The position numbers were made by a program, and so were the translations under genes. A stretch of DNA of 64,000 nucleotides, from assembly GCF_041714655.1 (NCBI RefSeq), contig NZ_CP168219.1, forward strand, positions 1,240,001-1,304,000, in the 5' to 3' direction. The stretch comes from Pseudoroseicyclus_A sp041714655. GTDB lineage: Bacteria; Pseudomonadota; Alphaproteobacteria; Rhodobacterales; Rhodobacteraceae. This document shows positions 53,297 to 61,571 of this stretch, one piece after another (the stretch's first letter is position 1; each line of letters begins with the position of its first letter). The notes beneath the pieces are model-generated. The model worked only from the letters and a program-made list of their open reading frames with translations. It had not been told where the DNA came from and made no database searches.

Positions 53297-54102
53297 TGGT
53301 CGATGTGCAGGATCTGCGTGTGCACTTCGGCTCTGTCGAGGCCGTGCGGGGCGTCAGTTTCGAGGTCGCGCGCGGCTCGGCCTTCGGGCTGGTCGGCGAA
53401 AGCGGCTCGGGCAAGTCGAGCGTGCTGCGCGCGCTGGCCGGGCTCAACAGCGACTGGTCGGGCACCATGCGCGTGGACGGGGCGGATCTGACGCCCCGGC
53501 GCGAGCGCGCCTTCTTCCGCCGGCTGCAGATGGTGTTTCAGGACCCCTACGCCTCGCTCCATCCCCGCCAGACCATCGACCGCATCCTCAGCGAGCCGCT
53601 GATCGTGCATGGCTTCGACGAGATCGACAGGCGCATCGCCCGCGCGCTGGATGAGGTGTCGCTGCCGGCGGGGATGCGCTTTCGCTATCCGCACCAGCTC
53701 TCGGGCGGGCAGCGCCAGCGGGTGGCGATCGCCCGGGCGCTGATCTCGGAGCCCGAGGTGCTGCTGCTCGACGAGCCGACCTCGGCGCTCGATGTCTCGG
53801 TGCAGGCCGAGGTGCTCAACCTCCTTGCCGATCTGCGCGAGGCGCGGGGCCTGACCTACCTGATGGTGGGCCACAACCTCGCGGTGGTGACGCACCTTTG
53901 CCAGAGCCTCGCGGTCATGGTGAACGGCGAGATCGTCGAGACCGTTTCGTCCGACGACCTGCGCGCCGGCCGCGTGCAAAGCCCGCACACGGCGGCGCTG
54001 CGCGATCTGTCTCTCGATCTGGCCGAGGCGCATGGCGAGCCCGCCGGCGCAGAGCCGACCTTCGGTGCGGGACCGGGCGAGATCGCCCGGCGCGCGCTAT
54101 GA
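53284..54102 (+). CDS. ABC transporter ATPase, DppF type
   Basis: 272 aa. Walker A GESGSGKSS, Q-loop MVFQDPYASLHPR, signature LSGGQRQRVAIA, Walker B LLLDEPTSALD, His switch YLMVGHNLAVV (a Gly replaces the usual Ser before the His). It pairs with the preceding ATPase; together with two permeases and the binding protein, the importer is complete. Its stop overlaps the cupin start (ATGA). Confidence 0.93.
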   Translation: MAGVMVDVQDLRVHFGSVEAVRGVSFEVARGSAFGLVGESGSGKSSVLRALAGLNSDWSGTMRVDGADLTPRRERAFFRRLQMVFQDPYASLHPRQTIDRILSEPLIVHGFDEIDRRIARALDEVSLPAGMRFRYPHQLSGGQRQRVAIARALISEPEVLLLDEPTSALDVSVQAEVLNLLADLREARGLTYLMVGHNLAVVTHLCQSLAVMVNGEIVETVSSDDLRAGRVQSPHTAALRDLSLDLAEAHGEPAGAEPTFGAGPGEIARRAL

Positions 54103-54755
54103 GCCCCGCCGCCTCCTCTCCGCAAGCGCGGCCCGAGGCGCTCAGCGCCGTCCTCTCCGCCTGCCTCGAGGCGATGCGCGAGGCCAGCGACGATGCGGCG
54201 GTCCTGGGCTGCCTGGCCCGCGTCGAGGCGGGGCTCGCAGGCGCCACGGGCACGATCGCGCCGGAGCCGCAGAGCACGCCGACCGGCGCCTATCTCGCGG
54301 CGGCGCTCGCGCAGGCCCGGGACGGCGGCGGGGCGCTGGTGGCCCTCGCCGATGGGCTTTTGGCGCTCGATGCCTCGCTGACCTGGCGGATGCGCGGCGG
54401 CGCGGACCCCGCGCCGGAGGATCTGCCGGGCCGGATCGCCAATGCCATGGTCATCGGCCCCGGCGGGCTGGAGGCGCGGCGCGACGTGTGGCTCGGCGTG
54501 TCGCTGCTGCCGCCGGGCGCCGCTTATCCCGAGCATTCCCATGCGCCGGAGGAGGTCTACCTCTTCCTCACGCCGGGCCGCGCCCGGCACGGCGACGCGC
54601 CCTGGCAAGAGACCTCCCCCGGCAGCATGATGCACAACACGCCGCACATCACCCATGCGCTCGAGGCGGCGCCCGATGCGCCGATGCTGGCGGTCTGGGT
54701 GCTGCACGATCCCCGTCACGATACCCCTCATGATCCCGGCGATGCGGCGGGCTGA
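54099..54755 (+). CDS. DddQ-like cupin (DMSP-lyase family fold)
   Basis: 218 aa. A helical N-terminal half and a C-terminal cupin. The first cupin motif is AYPEHSHAPEEVY: Tyr143, His146, His148, Glu152, Tyr154; the second is HNTPHITHAL with His186. Their spacing matches the catalytic and metal-binding set I recall from the DMSP lyase DddQ (Tyr120, His123, His125, Glu129, Tyr131, His163) exactly. This family cleaves dimethylsulfoniopropionate to DMS and acrylate, but most members of the wider cupin group do not, and no DMSP transporter or acrylate gene is adjacent. It is coupled to the importer by an ATGA overlap. Family call good, substrate open. Confidence 0.75.
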   Translation: MSPAASSPQARPEALSAVLSACLEAMREASDDAAVLGCLARVEAGLAGATGTIAPEPQSTPTGAYLAAALAQARDGGGALVALADGLLALDASLTWRMRGGADPAPEDLPGRIANAMVIGPGGLEARRDVWLGVSLLPPGAAYPEHSHAPEEVYLFLTPGRARHGDAPWQETSPGSMMHNTPHITHALEAAPDAPMLAVWVLHDPRHDTPHDPGDAAG

Positions 54756-54866
54756 GAGCGGTCCGGCGGCTGGCGAAGACCCCGGCGAAGACCCCGGCAA
54801 AGACCATAGGGCAGGGCGCCCGGCAGCGCCCGCCCGGAAGACCAAGACACCCCCCGGAGCGAGACC

Positions 54867-56483
54867 ATGAAAGACGAAAAATCCGTCGCCAGCGCCCGCC
54901 TCACGCTTGCCGAGCGTGCCGAGCTTCTGGTCATCGGCGCAGGGCCCGCCGGGCTGAGCGCCGCGATCACCGCCGCCGAGGCCGGCATGCAGGTGGTGCT
55001 GGTCGACGAGAACCCGGTGCCCTTCGAGGTCATGGGCGATGACGTGCCGCTGCATTTCGGCCAAGGCGCGTCGGGCGTGGCGCGCAATTCCGCCGCCATG
55101 CTCGAGGCGATCATCGAGAGCGAGCCGCTGATCGAGCGCGCCTTCGAGGCTGGCGTCGATCTGCGGCTCGGTGTGGCGGCCTGGGGGCTCTACGCCAACG
55201 GGCCCGAGATGCGCTGGCTGCCCGGCGCCGTGGCCGGGCTGACCGACGGGGCGCAGGGCTGGATGCTCGGCGCCGATCACGTGATCGTCGCCAGCGGGCG
55301 GCGCGACATGGGGCTGGCCTTCCCCGGCTGGGAGAGGCCCGGCGTCATGGGGGCCACCGCCGCCGTCACGCTGGCGCGGCGCTATCAGGCTCTGGCGCCC
55401 CGGCGCGTGGTGCTGATCGGCACGGGCGCCGAGGCGCTTCTGGCGGCGCGCGAGCTCATGGCCTGCGGTGTCGAGATCGCCGCCATCGTCGAGCAGGCGA
55501 GCGCCCCCGTCGGCCCGCCGGCGCTGGCGGCGGAGGTCGCGTCGCTCCTGTCCTCGACGGGCGGCGAGATGCTCTGCGGCCATGTCCCGCGCGGCGTGGC
55601 GGGCGGCGAGGCCGTGACCGGCCTGACCGCGGCGCCCGTCGCGGGCGGCGCGGTGCGCGAGATCGCCTGCGACGGCGTGATCCTCGGCGTCGGCGTGACG
55701 CCGGTGGTCGACCTCCTCGGCGCGATGGGCTGCGACCTGGCGTTTCAGGCCGAGCGCGGCGGCTACGCGCCGCTCCTCGGGCCGAGCGGGCGCACCAGCG
55801 TCGCCTCCGTGCATGCCGTCGGCGATTGCGCCGGGATCTGGCCGAAAAAATCCGCTGACCGCGCCATTGCCGAGGCCGAGGGTGCCCGCGCCGCCGCCGC
55901 GATCCTCACAGAGACCGGCCGCGCGGCGCCGAGCCTGCCCGAGCCCGAGCTGCCCGGCCCGCCGGCGCTGGATCTTTCGGCCTATCGCACCGCCTGGATG
56001 CGCGCCGCCGTCATCGACGCGCCCTGCGGCGCCCATGTCTGCCAATGCGAGGAGGTGACGGCCCGCGAGATCCTCGAGCTGCGCCCGCCGCGCTACCTCG
56101 GCTGGGCACCGCCTGAGGGCACGAATGACGAGCGCTCGCTCGCCCGGCTGCTGGGCGAGGGACCGCCCAACCCCGACCAGGTCAAGCGGCTCACCCGCGC
56201 CGGCATGGGCCCCTGCCAGGGCCGGCGCTGCCGCGAGCAGGTTGCGGCACTGCTGGCGCTGCAATCGGGCGAGACCCTCGCGCAGATCCCGCTGGCCGGC
56301 TACCGCGCCCCCGTCCGCCCGCTGCCGCTCGCTATCGCCGCGCAGATCCCCGAGGTCGAGGAGATGCGCGCCCATTGGGAGGTCTGGTTCGGCATCCCCT
56401 CGCAATGGCGCCCCTGGTGGGAGCACCCCGGGCACTACACCAGCGCCGGGCGCGAACGCGGCGCGCAGGTCAACAGCGAATGA
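54867..56483 (+). CDS. FAD/NAD-binding oxidoreductase with C-terminal Cys cluster (opine oxidase A / HcnB-like)
   Basis: 538 aa. N-terminal FAD motif LLVIGAGPAGLSAAITAAEAG, second nucleotide-binding motif VLIGTGAEALLAARELM, GDCAGIW near the FAD end, and a C-terminal BFD-like cluster: Cys392-x-Cys394 (VCQCEEVT) and Cys450-x4-Cys455 (GPCQGRRC), probably a [2Fe-2S] site. This is the alpha-subunit type of HcnABC, opine oxidase and hydroxyproline dehydrogenase complexes. A tail of about 60 residues (EMRAHWEVWFGIPSQW) is longer than usual. The next gene is the matching DAO-family partner, overlapping by ATGA; a small ferredoxin subunit is not found. Confidence 0.85.
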   Translation: MKDEKSVASARLTLAERAELLVIGAGPAGLSAAITAAEAGMQVVLVDENPVPFEVMGDDVPLHFGQGASGVARNSAAMLEAIIESEPLIERAFEAGVDLRLGVAAWGLYANGPEMRWLPGAVAGLTDGAQGWMLGADHVIVASGRRDMGLAFPGWERPGVMGATAAVTLARRYQALAPRRVVLIGTGAEALLAARELMACGVEIAAIVEQASAPVGPPALAAEVASLLSSTGGEMLCGHVPRGVAGGEAVTGLTAAPVAGGAVREIACDGVILGVGVTPVVDLLGAMGCDLAFQAERGGYAPLLGPSGRTSVASVHAVGDCAGIWPKKSADRAIAEAEGARAAAAILTETGRAAPSLPEPELPGPPALDLSAYRTAWMRAAVIDAPCGAHVCQCEEVTAREILELRPPRYLGWAPPEGTNDERSLARLLGEGPPNPDQVKRLTRAGMGPCQGRRCREQVAALLALQSGETLAQIPLAGYRAPVRPLPLAIAAQIPEVEEMRAHWEVWFGIPSQWRPWWEHPGHYTSAGRERGAQVNSE

Positions 56484-57673
56484 GCACCCCCATGCAGATC
56501 AACGATCCAGACACCCCGCGCGGCGCCGATGTGGTCATCATCGGCGGTGGGGTCACCGGGCTGAGCGCCGGCTGGTGGCTGGCGCAATCGGGCGTCGACG
56601 TCATGGTGCTCGAGGCGGGGCTCGTCGCCTTCGGCGCCTCGGGGCGCAACGGCGGAGGATGCACTCATTTCCAGTCGCCGCTCTTCAAGGAAGAGCAGCG
56701 GCTCTGGCCGATGATGGACGAGCTCCTCGGCCACCCGACCGAATTCTGCCGGGGGCGGCTGCGCATCGCCACGGATGACGCGCAGATGGCGCTCTACGGG
56801 ACCTCGCAGCCGACGATGCGCCGGCTCGGCTACGCCTGCGAACAGCTCGACGCCGCCCAGATCCGCGAGCTGGCGCCCCTGGCCGGCGACGCGGCCCATG
56901 GCGGCTATTTCTATGACGTCGGCGGCCACGCCAACCCGCATCGCACGGCGCAGGGCTATGCCTGGGCGCTGCAGGATCACGGCGGGCGCATCGCGCAGCA
57001 TTGCCGGGTCACCGGTTTCGTCGTCGAGGGGGGCCAGGTGCGGGCCGTGCAGACCAGCCGCGGCGAGATCTCCTGCCAGAAGGTCGTGATCGCCGCCGGC
57101 CCGCAGACGGGCGCGCTTGCGGCCATGCTGGGCGCGAGCGTGCCGATGGTGACGGCGCGCGCCGAGATGATCGTGACCGAGCCCGCCCCGCTCATGCCCC
57201 TGACCGGCGTCGACGGAAACGGGCTCTACGGGCGCCAGACGCTGCGCGGCAACCTCGCCTATGGCGGCGGCATGCACGAATGGCTCGGCGATCCCGAACC
57301 GGGGGAGGCGCCGCGCCCCGGCCCGCCCTCCAGCCCGCTGATGGCGCATATCGGCCGGCGGCTGATGGAGATCCTGCCCAAGGCGGCGCATCTGCGCATC
57401 ATCCGCTCCTGGGCCGGCAAGATCGAGAACACGCCCGACGGCGCCCCGGTGATCGACTGGCTGCCCGGCTGCGACAATGCGCTGGTGGCCACCATGTCGA
57501 GCGTCGGCTTCGGCCTGTCGCCGGCCAGCGGCCACGCGATCCGCGATCTGGTGATCGACGGGACCTGCAGCTTTGCCGACCTGTCGACCTTCCGCCTGGC
57601 GCGGTTCGACCGGCTCGAGCCCGACTGGCGCGAGATGCAGGGCTGGACCCCGCTCATTCAAGGCGCCGCCTGA
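56480..57673 (+). CDS. DAO-family FAD oxidoreductase (HcnC / opine oxidase B-like)
   Basis: 397 aa. N-terminal VVIIGGGVTGLSAGWWLAQSG, the GASGRNGGG segment of DAO-family amine oxidases (sarcosine, glutamylputrescine, opine oxidase B), VVIAAGPQTGALAAMLG and the C-terminal VATMSSVGFGLSPASG FAD-binding end. It should oxidise a C-N bond of a secondary amine or amino acid, passing electrons to the preceding flavoprotein. Start ATG 56480 (MSTPMQIND) overlaps the upstream stop. Confidence 0.88.
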   Translation: MSTPMQINDPDTPRGADVVIIGGGVTGLSAGWWLAQSGVDVMVLEAGLVAFGASGRNGGGCTHFQSPLFKEEQRLWPMMDELLGHPTEFCRGRLRIATDDAQMALYGTSQPTMRRLGYACEQLDAAQIRELAPLAGDAAHGGYFYDVGGHANPHRTAQGYAWALQDHGGRIAQHCRVTGFVVEGGQVRAVQTSRGEISCQKVVIAAGPQTGALAAMLGASVPMVTARAEMIVTEPAPLMPLTGVDGNGLYGRQTLRGNLAYGGGMHEWLGDPEPGEAPRPGPPSSPLMAHIGRRLMEILPKAAHLRIIRSWAGKIENTPDGAPVIDWLPGCDNALVATMSSVGFGLSPASGHAIRDLVIDGTCSFADLSTFRLARFDRLEPDWREMQGWTPLIQGAA

Positions 57674-57705
57674 GGCGCCCCCGCAGCTTCCACCAAGGCC
57701 GACCC

Positions 57706-58884
57706 ATGACCAACACCTTGACCCTGCCGCCCCTCAGCGAGACCGATTTGCGCGAGCTGACGGCCTTTCGCCACGAGCTGCACCGCCATCCCGAGCTGTC
57801 GGGAGAGGAGGCGGCGACCGCCGAGCGCGTCTGCCAGATGCTGGCGCCGACCGCGCCCGATGAGGTGTTGACCGGCATGGGCGGCCACGGCGTCGCGGCG
57901 ATCTTCGACAGCGGTGCGCCGGGTCCGACGATCCTCTTTCGCGCCGAACTCGATGCACTGCCGATCGAAGAGCTCGGCGAGGTCACGCATCGCTCGACCG
58001 TCACCGGCAAGGCGCATCTCTGCGGCCATGACGGGCATTCGACGATCCTCGTCGGGCTGGCGCGGGTCCTGTCCCGGGCCCGGCCGACCGCCGGCCGCGT
58101 GGTGCTGATGTTCCAGCCGGCCGAAGAGACCGGCGCCGGCGCCCGCGCCGTGGTGGCCGATCCGCGCTATGCAGAGATCAGGCCCGACTGGGCCTTTTCG
58201 CTGCACAACGCCCCCGACGTGCCCTTCGGCGCCTGCAAGCTGATCGCCGGCCCCGCCAATTGCGCCTCGCGCGGCATGTGGATGCGGCTGACGGGCAGCA
58301 CGGCCCATGCCTCCAAGCCGACCGACGGCGTCTCGCCGATGCCGGCGATCAGCGAGCTGATGCCGGCGCTCCACGCGCTGGGCACCGGCGGCGAGCTGGC
58401 GCCGGGCTTTCGCATGGTCACGATCACCCACGCCTCGATGGGCGCCGCCAGCTACGGCGTCGCCCCCGGCGAGGCGCGCATCCTGGCCACCCTGCGCACG
58501 GTGCGGGACGAGGACATGGCCGCGCTGATGGATGAGGCCGAGACCCTCCTCGCCCGGGCCGCTGCCCGCCACGGGCTCGTGGCCGCGCATGGCTATGACG
58601 ACGTGTTCCACGCCTCGGTGAACGATCCCGAGGCGACCGAAGTGCTCGCCGAGGCCATCGCCCGCGTCGGCATTGCCCGCACGGACAGGTCCGCCCTGTC
58701 GGTCGCCTCCGAAGACTTTGGAGAGTTCGCCCTCGCCGGCGCGAAGGGGGCGATGGTCTTCCTCGGCTCCGGCCCGGACTGGCCGGCGGTTCACACGCCG
58801 CGCTACGACTTTCGCGACGAGCTGATCGACCAGGGCGTGCGCCTGTTCAGCGCCACCCTGGCGGCCTGCCTGGAGCGGTCATGA
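57706..58884 (+). CDS. M20 family amidohydrolase
   Basis: 392 aa, M20D (IAA-amino-acid hydrolase/hippurate hydrolase-like). Metal site: LCGHDGHST, the AEETGAGA pair of Glu and His in LHNAPDVPFG; dimerisation domain SRGMWMRLTGSTAHASKP with the usual His; C-terminal GSGPDWPAVHTPRYDF with the last metal His. It hydrolyses amide bonds of N-acyl amino acids or small peptides in the cytoplasm. AAGGCC precedes ATG 57706. Confidence 0.92.
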   Translation: MTNTLTLPPLSETDLRELTAFRHELHRHPELSGEEAATAERVCQMLAPTAPDEVLTGMGGHGVAAIFDSGAPGPTILFRAELDALPIEELGEVTHRSTVTGKAHLCGHDGHSTILVGLARVLSRARPTAGRVVLMFQPAEETGAGARAVVADPRYAEIRPDWAFSLHNAPDVPFGACKLIAGPANCASRGMWMRLTGSTAHASKPTDGVSPMPAISELMPALHALGTGGELAPGFRMVTITHASMGAASYGVAPGEARILATLRTVRDEDMAALMDEAETLLARAAARHGLVAAHGYDDVFHASVNDPEATEVLAEAIARVGIARTDRSALSVASEDFGEFALAGAKGAMVFLGSGPDWPAVHTPRYDFRDELIDQGVRLFSATLAACLERS

Positions 58885-60236
58885 GCGCCGATCCCATCTT
58901 CCCGTTCTCGATGGCGCAGAAGGCGCAGTTCGTCTCGTCGCTGCCCGAGGCAGCCGATGTGGTGATCGTGGGCGGCGGGATCATCGGCGTCTGCACGGCG
59001 CTCTACCTCGCGCGGGCCGGGCAGCAGGTGACGCTGGTCGAGAAGGGGCGCGTGGCGGGCGAGCAATCCTCGCGCAACTGGGGCTGGATCCGCACCCAGG
59101 GCCGCGACGCGGACGAGCTGCCGATCGCGCTCGAGGCGCGGCGGCTCTGGCGCGCGCTGGCCGAGGATTGCGGCGAAGACATCGGCCTGCGCCAGAGCCC
59201 GATCACCTATCTGGCGCGCAAGCCGCGCGAGCTGGCGGATTTCGAGGAGTTCGCCGCGTTGGCCAGCGAACACGGCATCGAGACAAAGCTGCGAGACGCC
59301 GCCGAGACGGCGCGGTTCATGCCGGGCATGTCGCGCCGCTTTCTCGGCGCGATCACGACCGAGAGCGACATGCGGGCCGAGCCATGGCTGGCCGTGCCGG
59401 CCCTCGCGCGGCTGGCCGCCCGCGAAGGCGCCACACTGGTGGAGGGCTGCGCCGCGCGCAAGATCGACATCTCGGCGGGCCGCGTCACGGGCCTCTGGAC
59501 CGAGCAGGGGTTCATCCGGACAAGCGCCGTGCTCGTCGCCGGTGGCGCCTGGTCGTCGCTGTTCCTCAGGGCGCATGGCGTATCGATCCCGCAATTGACG
59601 GTGCAGGCGACCGCGGGCGCGACCGTGCCGCTCGACCTTGTGCACGACGGCGCCGCGACCGACGAGCACATCGCCTTTCGTCGCCGGCAGGATGGCGGCT
59701 ACACGCTGGCGCCGGGCGGGCTGGCGCGGCTGCTCCTGGGGCCCGACGCGCTGCGCCACGCGCGGCGCTACCTGCCGGCGCTGCGGGCCAATCCCTTCGG
59801 CATCGGCTATGCCGCCGCCGCGCCCGGGGGCTATCCCGACGCCTGGCGGACGCCGCGCCAGTGGGAGGCCGATGCGGTCAGCCCGTTCGAGCGCATGCGC
59901 GTGCTCGACCCCGCTCCGCAGCCCGCGCGCCTCCGCGCCATGGCGGCGGGGTTCTCGCAGCTCTATCCGCAGCTCGGCCCGATCCGCTTCAAGCGAAGCT
60001 GGGCCGGGATGATCGACGCGATGCCCGATATCGTGCCCGTGGTCGACCATGTGGCCGCCATCCCCGGCCTGACGGTGGCGACGGGCATGAGCGCCCACGG
60101 CTTCGGCATCGGGCCCGGCTTCGGGCGCATCGTTGCCGACATGATCTGCGGCAGGCCGCCGGGGCACGACATGTCGCGCTTCCGCTTCTCGCGCTTCACC
60201 GACGGCTCGAAGCTGCGGCTGGGGCCCGCGCTCTGA
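58881..60236 (+). CDS. Second DAO-family FAD oxidoreductase
   Basis: 451 aa. FAD motif VVIVGGGIIGVCTALYLARAG, the EQSSRNWGWIRTQGRD signature of one DAO subgroup of amino-acid/amine dehydrogenases, VLVAGGAWSSLFLRAHG, and a C-terminal GMSAHGFGIGPGFGRIVAD. It is only distantly like the gene at 56480, so two amine-oxidising steps or two substrates are likely. ATG 58881 overlaps the M20 stop (ATGA). Last gene of the long operon; 117 bp separate it from the CoA-transferase. Confidence 0.88.
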   Translation: MSADPIFPFSMAQKAQFVSSLPEAADVVIVGGGIIGVCTALYLARAGQQVTLVEKGRVAGEQSSRNWGWIRTQGRDADELPIALEARRLWRALAEDCGEDIGLRQSPITYLARKPRELADFEEFAALASEHGIETKLRDAAETARFMPGMSRRFLGAITTESDMRAEPWLAVPALARLAAREGATLVEGCAARKIDISAGRVTGLWTEQGFIRTSAVLVAGGAWSSLFLRAHGVSIPQLTVQATAGATVPLDLVHDGAATDEHIAFRRRQDGGYTLAPGGLARLLLGPDALRHARRYLPALRANPFGIGYAAAAPGGYPDAWRTPRQWEADAVSPFERMRVLDPAPQPARLRAMAAGFSQLYPQLGPIRFKRSWAGMIDAMPDIVPVVDHVAAIPGLTVATGMSAHGFGIGPGFGRIVADMICGRPPGHDMSRFRFSRFTDGSKLRLGPAL

Positions 60237-60271
60237 GCCCCGCGGGGGCAGGTCATTCTCGATGTTGCACA

Positions 60272-60310
60272 TATCAATTCTGATGTGGCGCCATATTGGA
60301 CGTATCAATT
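60272..60310. promoter_or_regulatory. Bipartite motif A (candidate LysR operator) upstream of the CoA-transferase
   Basis: TATCAATT (60272-60279), 14 bases, TATTGGACG (60294-60302), then a second TATCAATT (60303-60310). The first two elements recur with identical spacing at 62547-62577. Confidence 0.55.
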
Positions 60311-60353
60311 TCCGCCCGGCATGATCCGCTCATCTTGGTGAGGGGGGATGGTC

Positions 60354-61571
60354 ATGGGGCCGCTGGCGGGCATTCGCATTCTGGATATGACCTCCGTCCT
60401 GATGGGGCCGCTCGCGACGACGATCCTGGGAGATCTCGGCGCCGAGGTCATCAAGCTGGAGCCGCTGGCCGGCGATGTCATCCGCCGCGTCGGCCCCTCG
60501 CGCTCGGGCGAGATGGGCGGGCTGTTCCTCCACGCCAATCGCTCGAAACGCTCGATCGCGGTCGACCTCAAGCGCCCCGAGGGGCTGCAGATCGCGCTCG
60601 ATCTTGCCGCCAGTGCCGACGTGCTCGTCTACAACATTCGCCCCGGCGCCATGACCCGGCTGGGGCTGGGATACGAGGCCGTAAAGGCCCGGCGGCCCGA
60701 CATCCTTTATGTCGGCGCCTTCGGCTACGGGCAGGATGGCCCCTATGCGCAGGACCCGGCCTATGACGATCTGGTGCAGGGGCTCGCCGCGATCCCCACG
60801 CTGATCGCCGAGGCCTCGGGCGGCGAGCCGCGCTATGTGCCGGTGAACATCGCCGACCGGATGGTCGGGCTCTATGCCGGCAACGCCATCCTTGCGGGGC
60901 TGCTGCATCGGGCGAAGACGGGCGAGGGCCAGCGCATCGACGTGCCGATGTTCGAGACGATGGCGAGCCTCGTCCTCGGCGACCATCTGGGCGGGCTGAG
61001 CTTCGAGCCGCCGCTCGACGGCGGCGGCTATGCGCGGCTGATGACGGCTTCGCGCGCGCCCTTTCGCACGCGCGACGGCTGGCTGTGCTGCCTGCTCTAC
61101 ACCCCCGCGAACCGGCGCGACTTCGCCAACCTGCTCGGCTCCGTCGCCGGCGCCGAGGCGCCCGCGCGCGCCATCCGCGAGGGGGAGGGGCCGGCGGTCA
61201 ACGCGGCCCTCGCCGAGGCGCTGGCGCTGCGGGACACGGCCGAGTGGCTGGCGCTGCTCGCGGGCACGGATATCCCCCACAAGCCGCTGCATTCCATCGC
61301 CTCTCTGCGGGCGGATCCGCATCTGGAGGCGGTGGGCTTCTTTAAGCGCGAGACCCATCCGAGCGAGGGCCCGGTGGTGACGATGAAGCCGCCCTCGAGC
61401 TGGAGCGTCACCGCGCCTGTGCCCCGGGGTCCCGCGCCCCGGCTCGGCGCCCAGAGCCGCGAGATCCTCGGCGAAATCTCGCGGTCGCCCGACGAGATCG
61501 AGGCGCTCTTCAAGGCAGGCGTGATCGGCGAGCCGCTGCAGGAGGCAAAGAGCGCTGCCGCCGACCGCTAG
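60354..61571 (+). CDS. Class III (CaiB/BaiF-type) CoA-transferase
   Basis: 405 aa. GIRILDMTSVLMGPLATTIL at the N-terminus (in blocks), DLGAEVIKLEP, NRSKRSIAVDLK, NIRPGAMTRLGLGYE, the catalytic Asp in AYDDLVQG (Asp138), and GLYAGNAILAGLLHR. It moves CoA between an acyl-CoA and a carboxylic acid, so it would activate an acid made by the operon. ATG 60354 is preferred: AGGGGG lies 7 bases upstream, whereas ATG 60348 is too close to it. Its stop overlaps the convergent LysR stop in CTAG. Confidence 0.92.
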   Translation: MGPLAGIRILDMTSVLMGPLATTILGDLGAEVIKLEPLAGDVIRRVGPSRSGEMGGLFLHANRSKRSIAVDLKRPEGLQIALDLAASADVLVYNIRPGAMTRLGLGYEAVKARRPDILYVGAFGYGQDGPYAQDPAYDDLVQGLAAIPTLIAEASGGEPRYVPVNIADRMVGLYAGNAILAGLLHRAKTGEGQRIDVPMFETMASLVLGDHLGGLSFEPPLDGGGYARLMTASRAPFRTRDGWLCCLLYTPANRRDFANLLGSVAGAEAPARAIREGEGPAVNAALAEALALRDTAEWLALLAGTDIPHKPLHSIASLRADPHLEAVGFFKRETHPSEGPVVTMKPPSSWSVTAPVPRGPAPRLGAQSREILGEISRSPDEIEALFKAGVIGEPLQEAKSAAADR

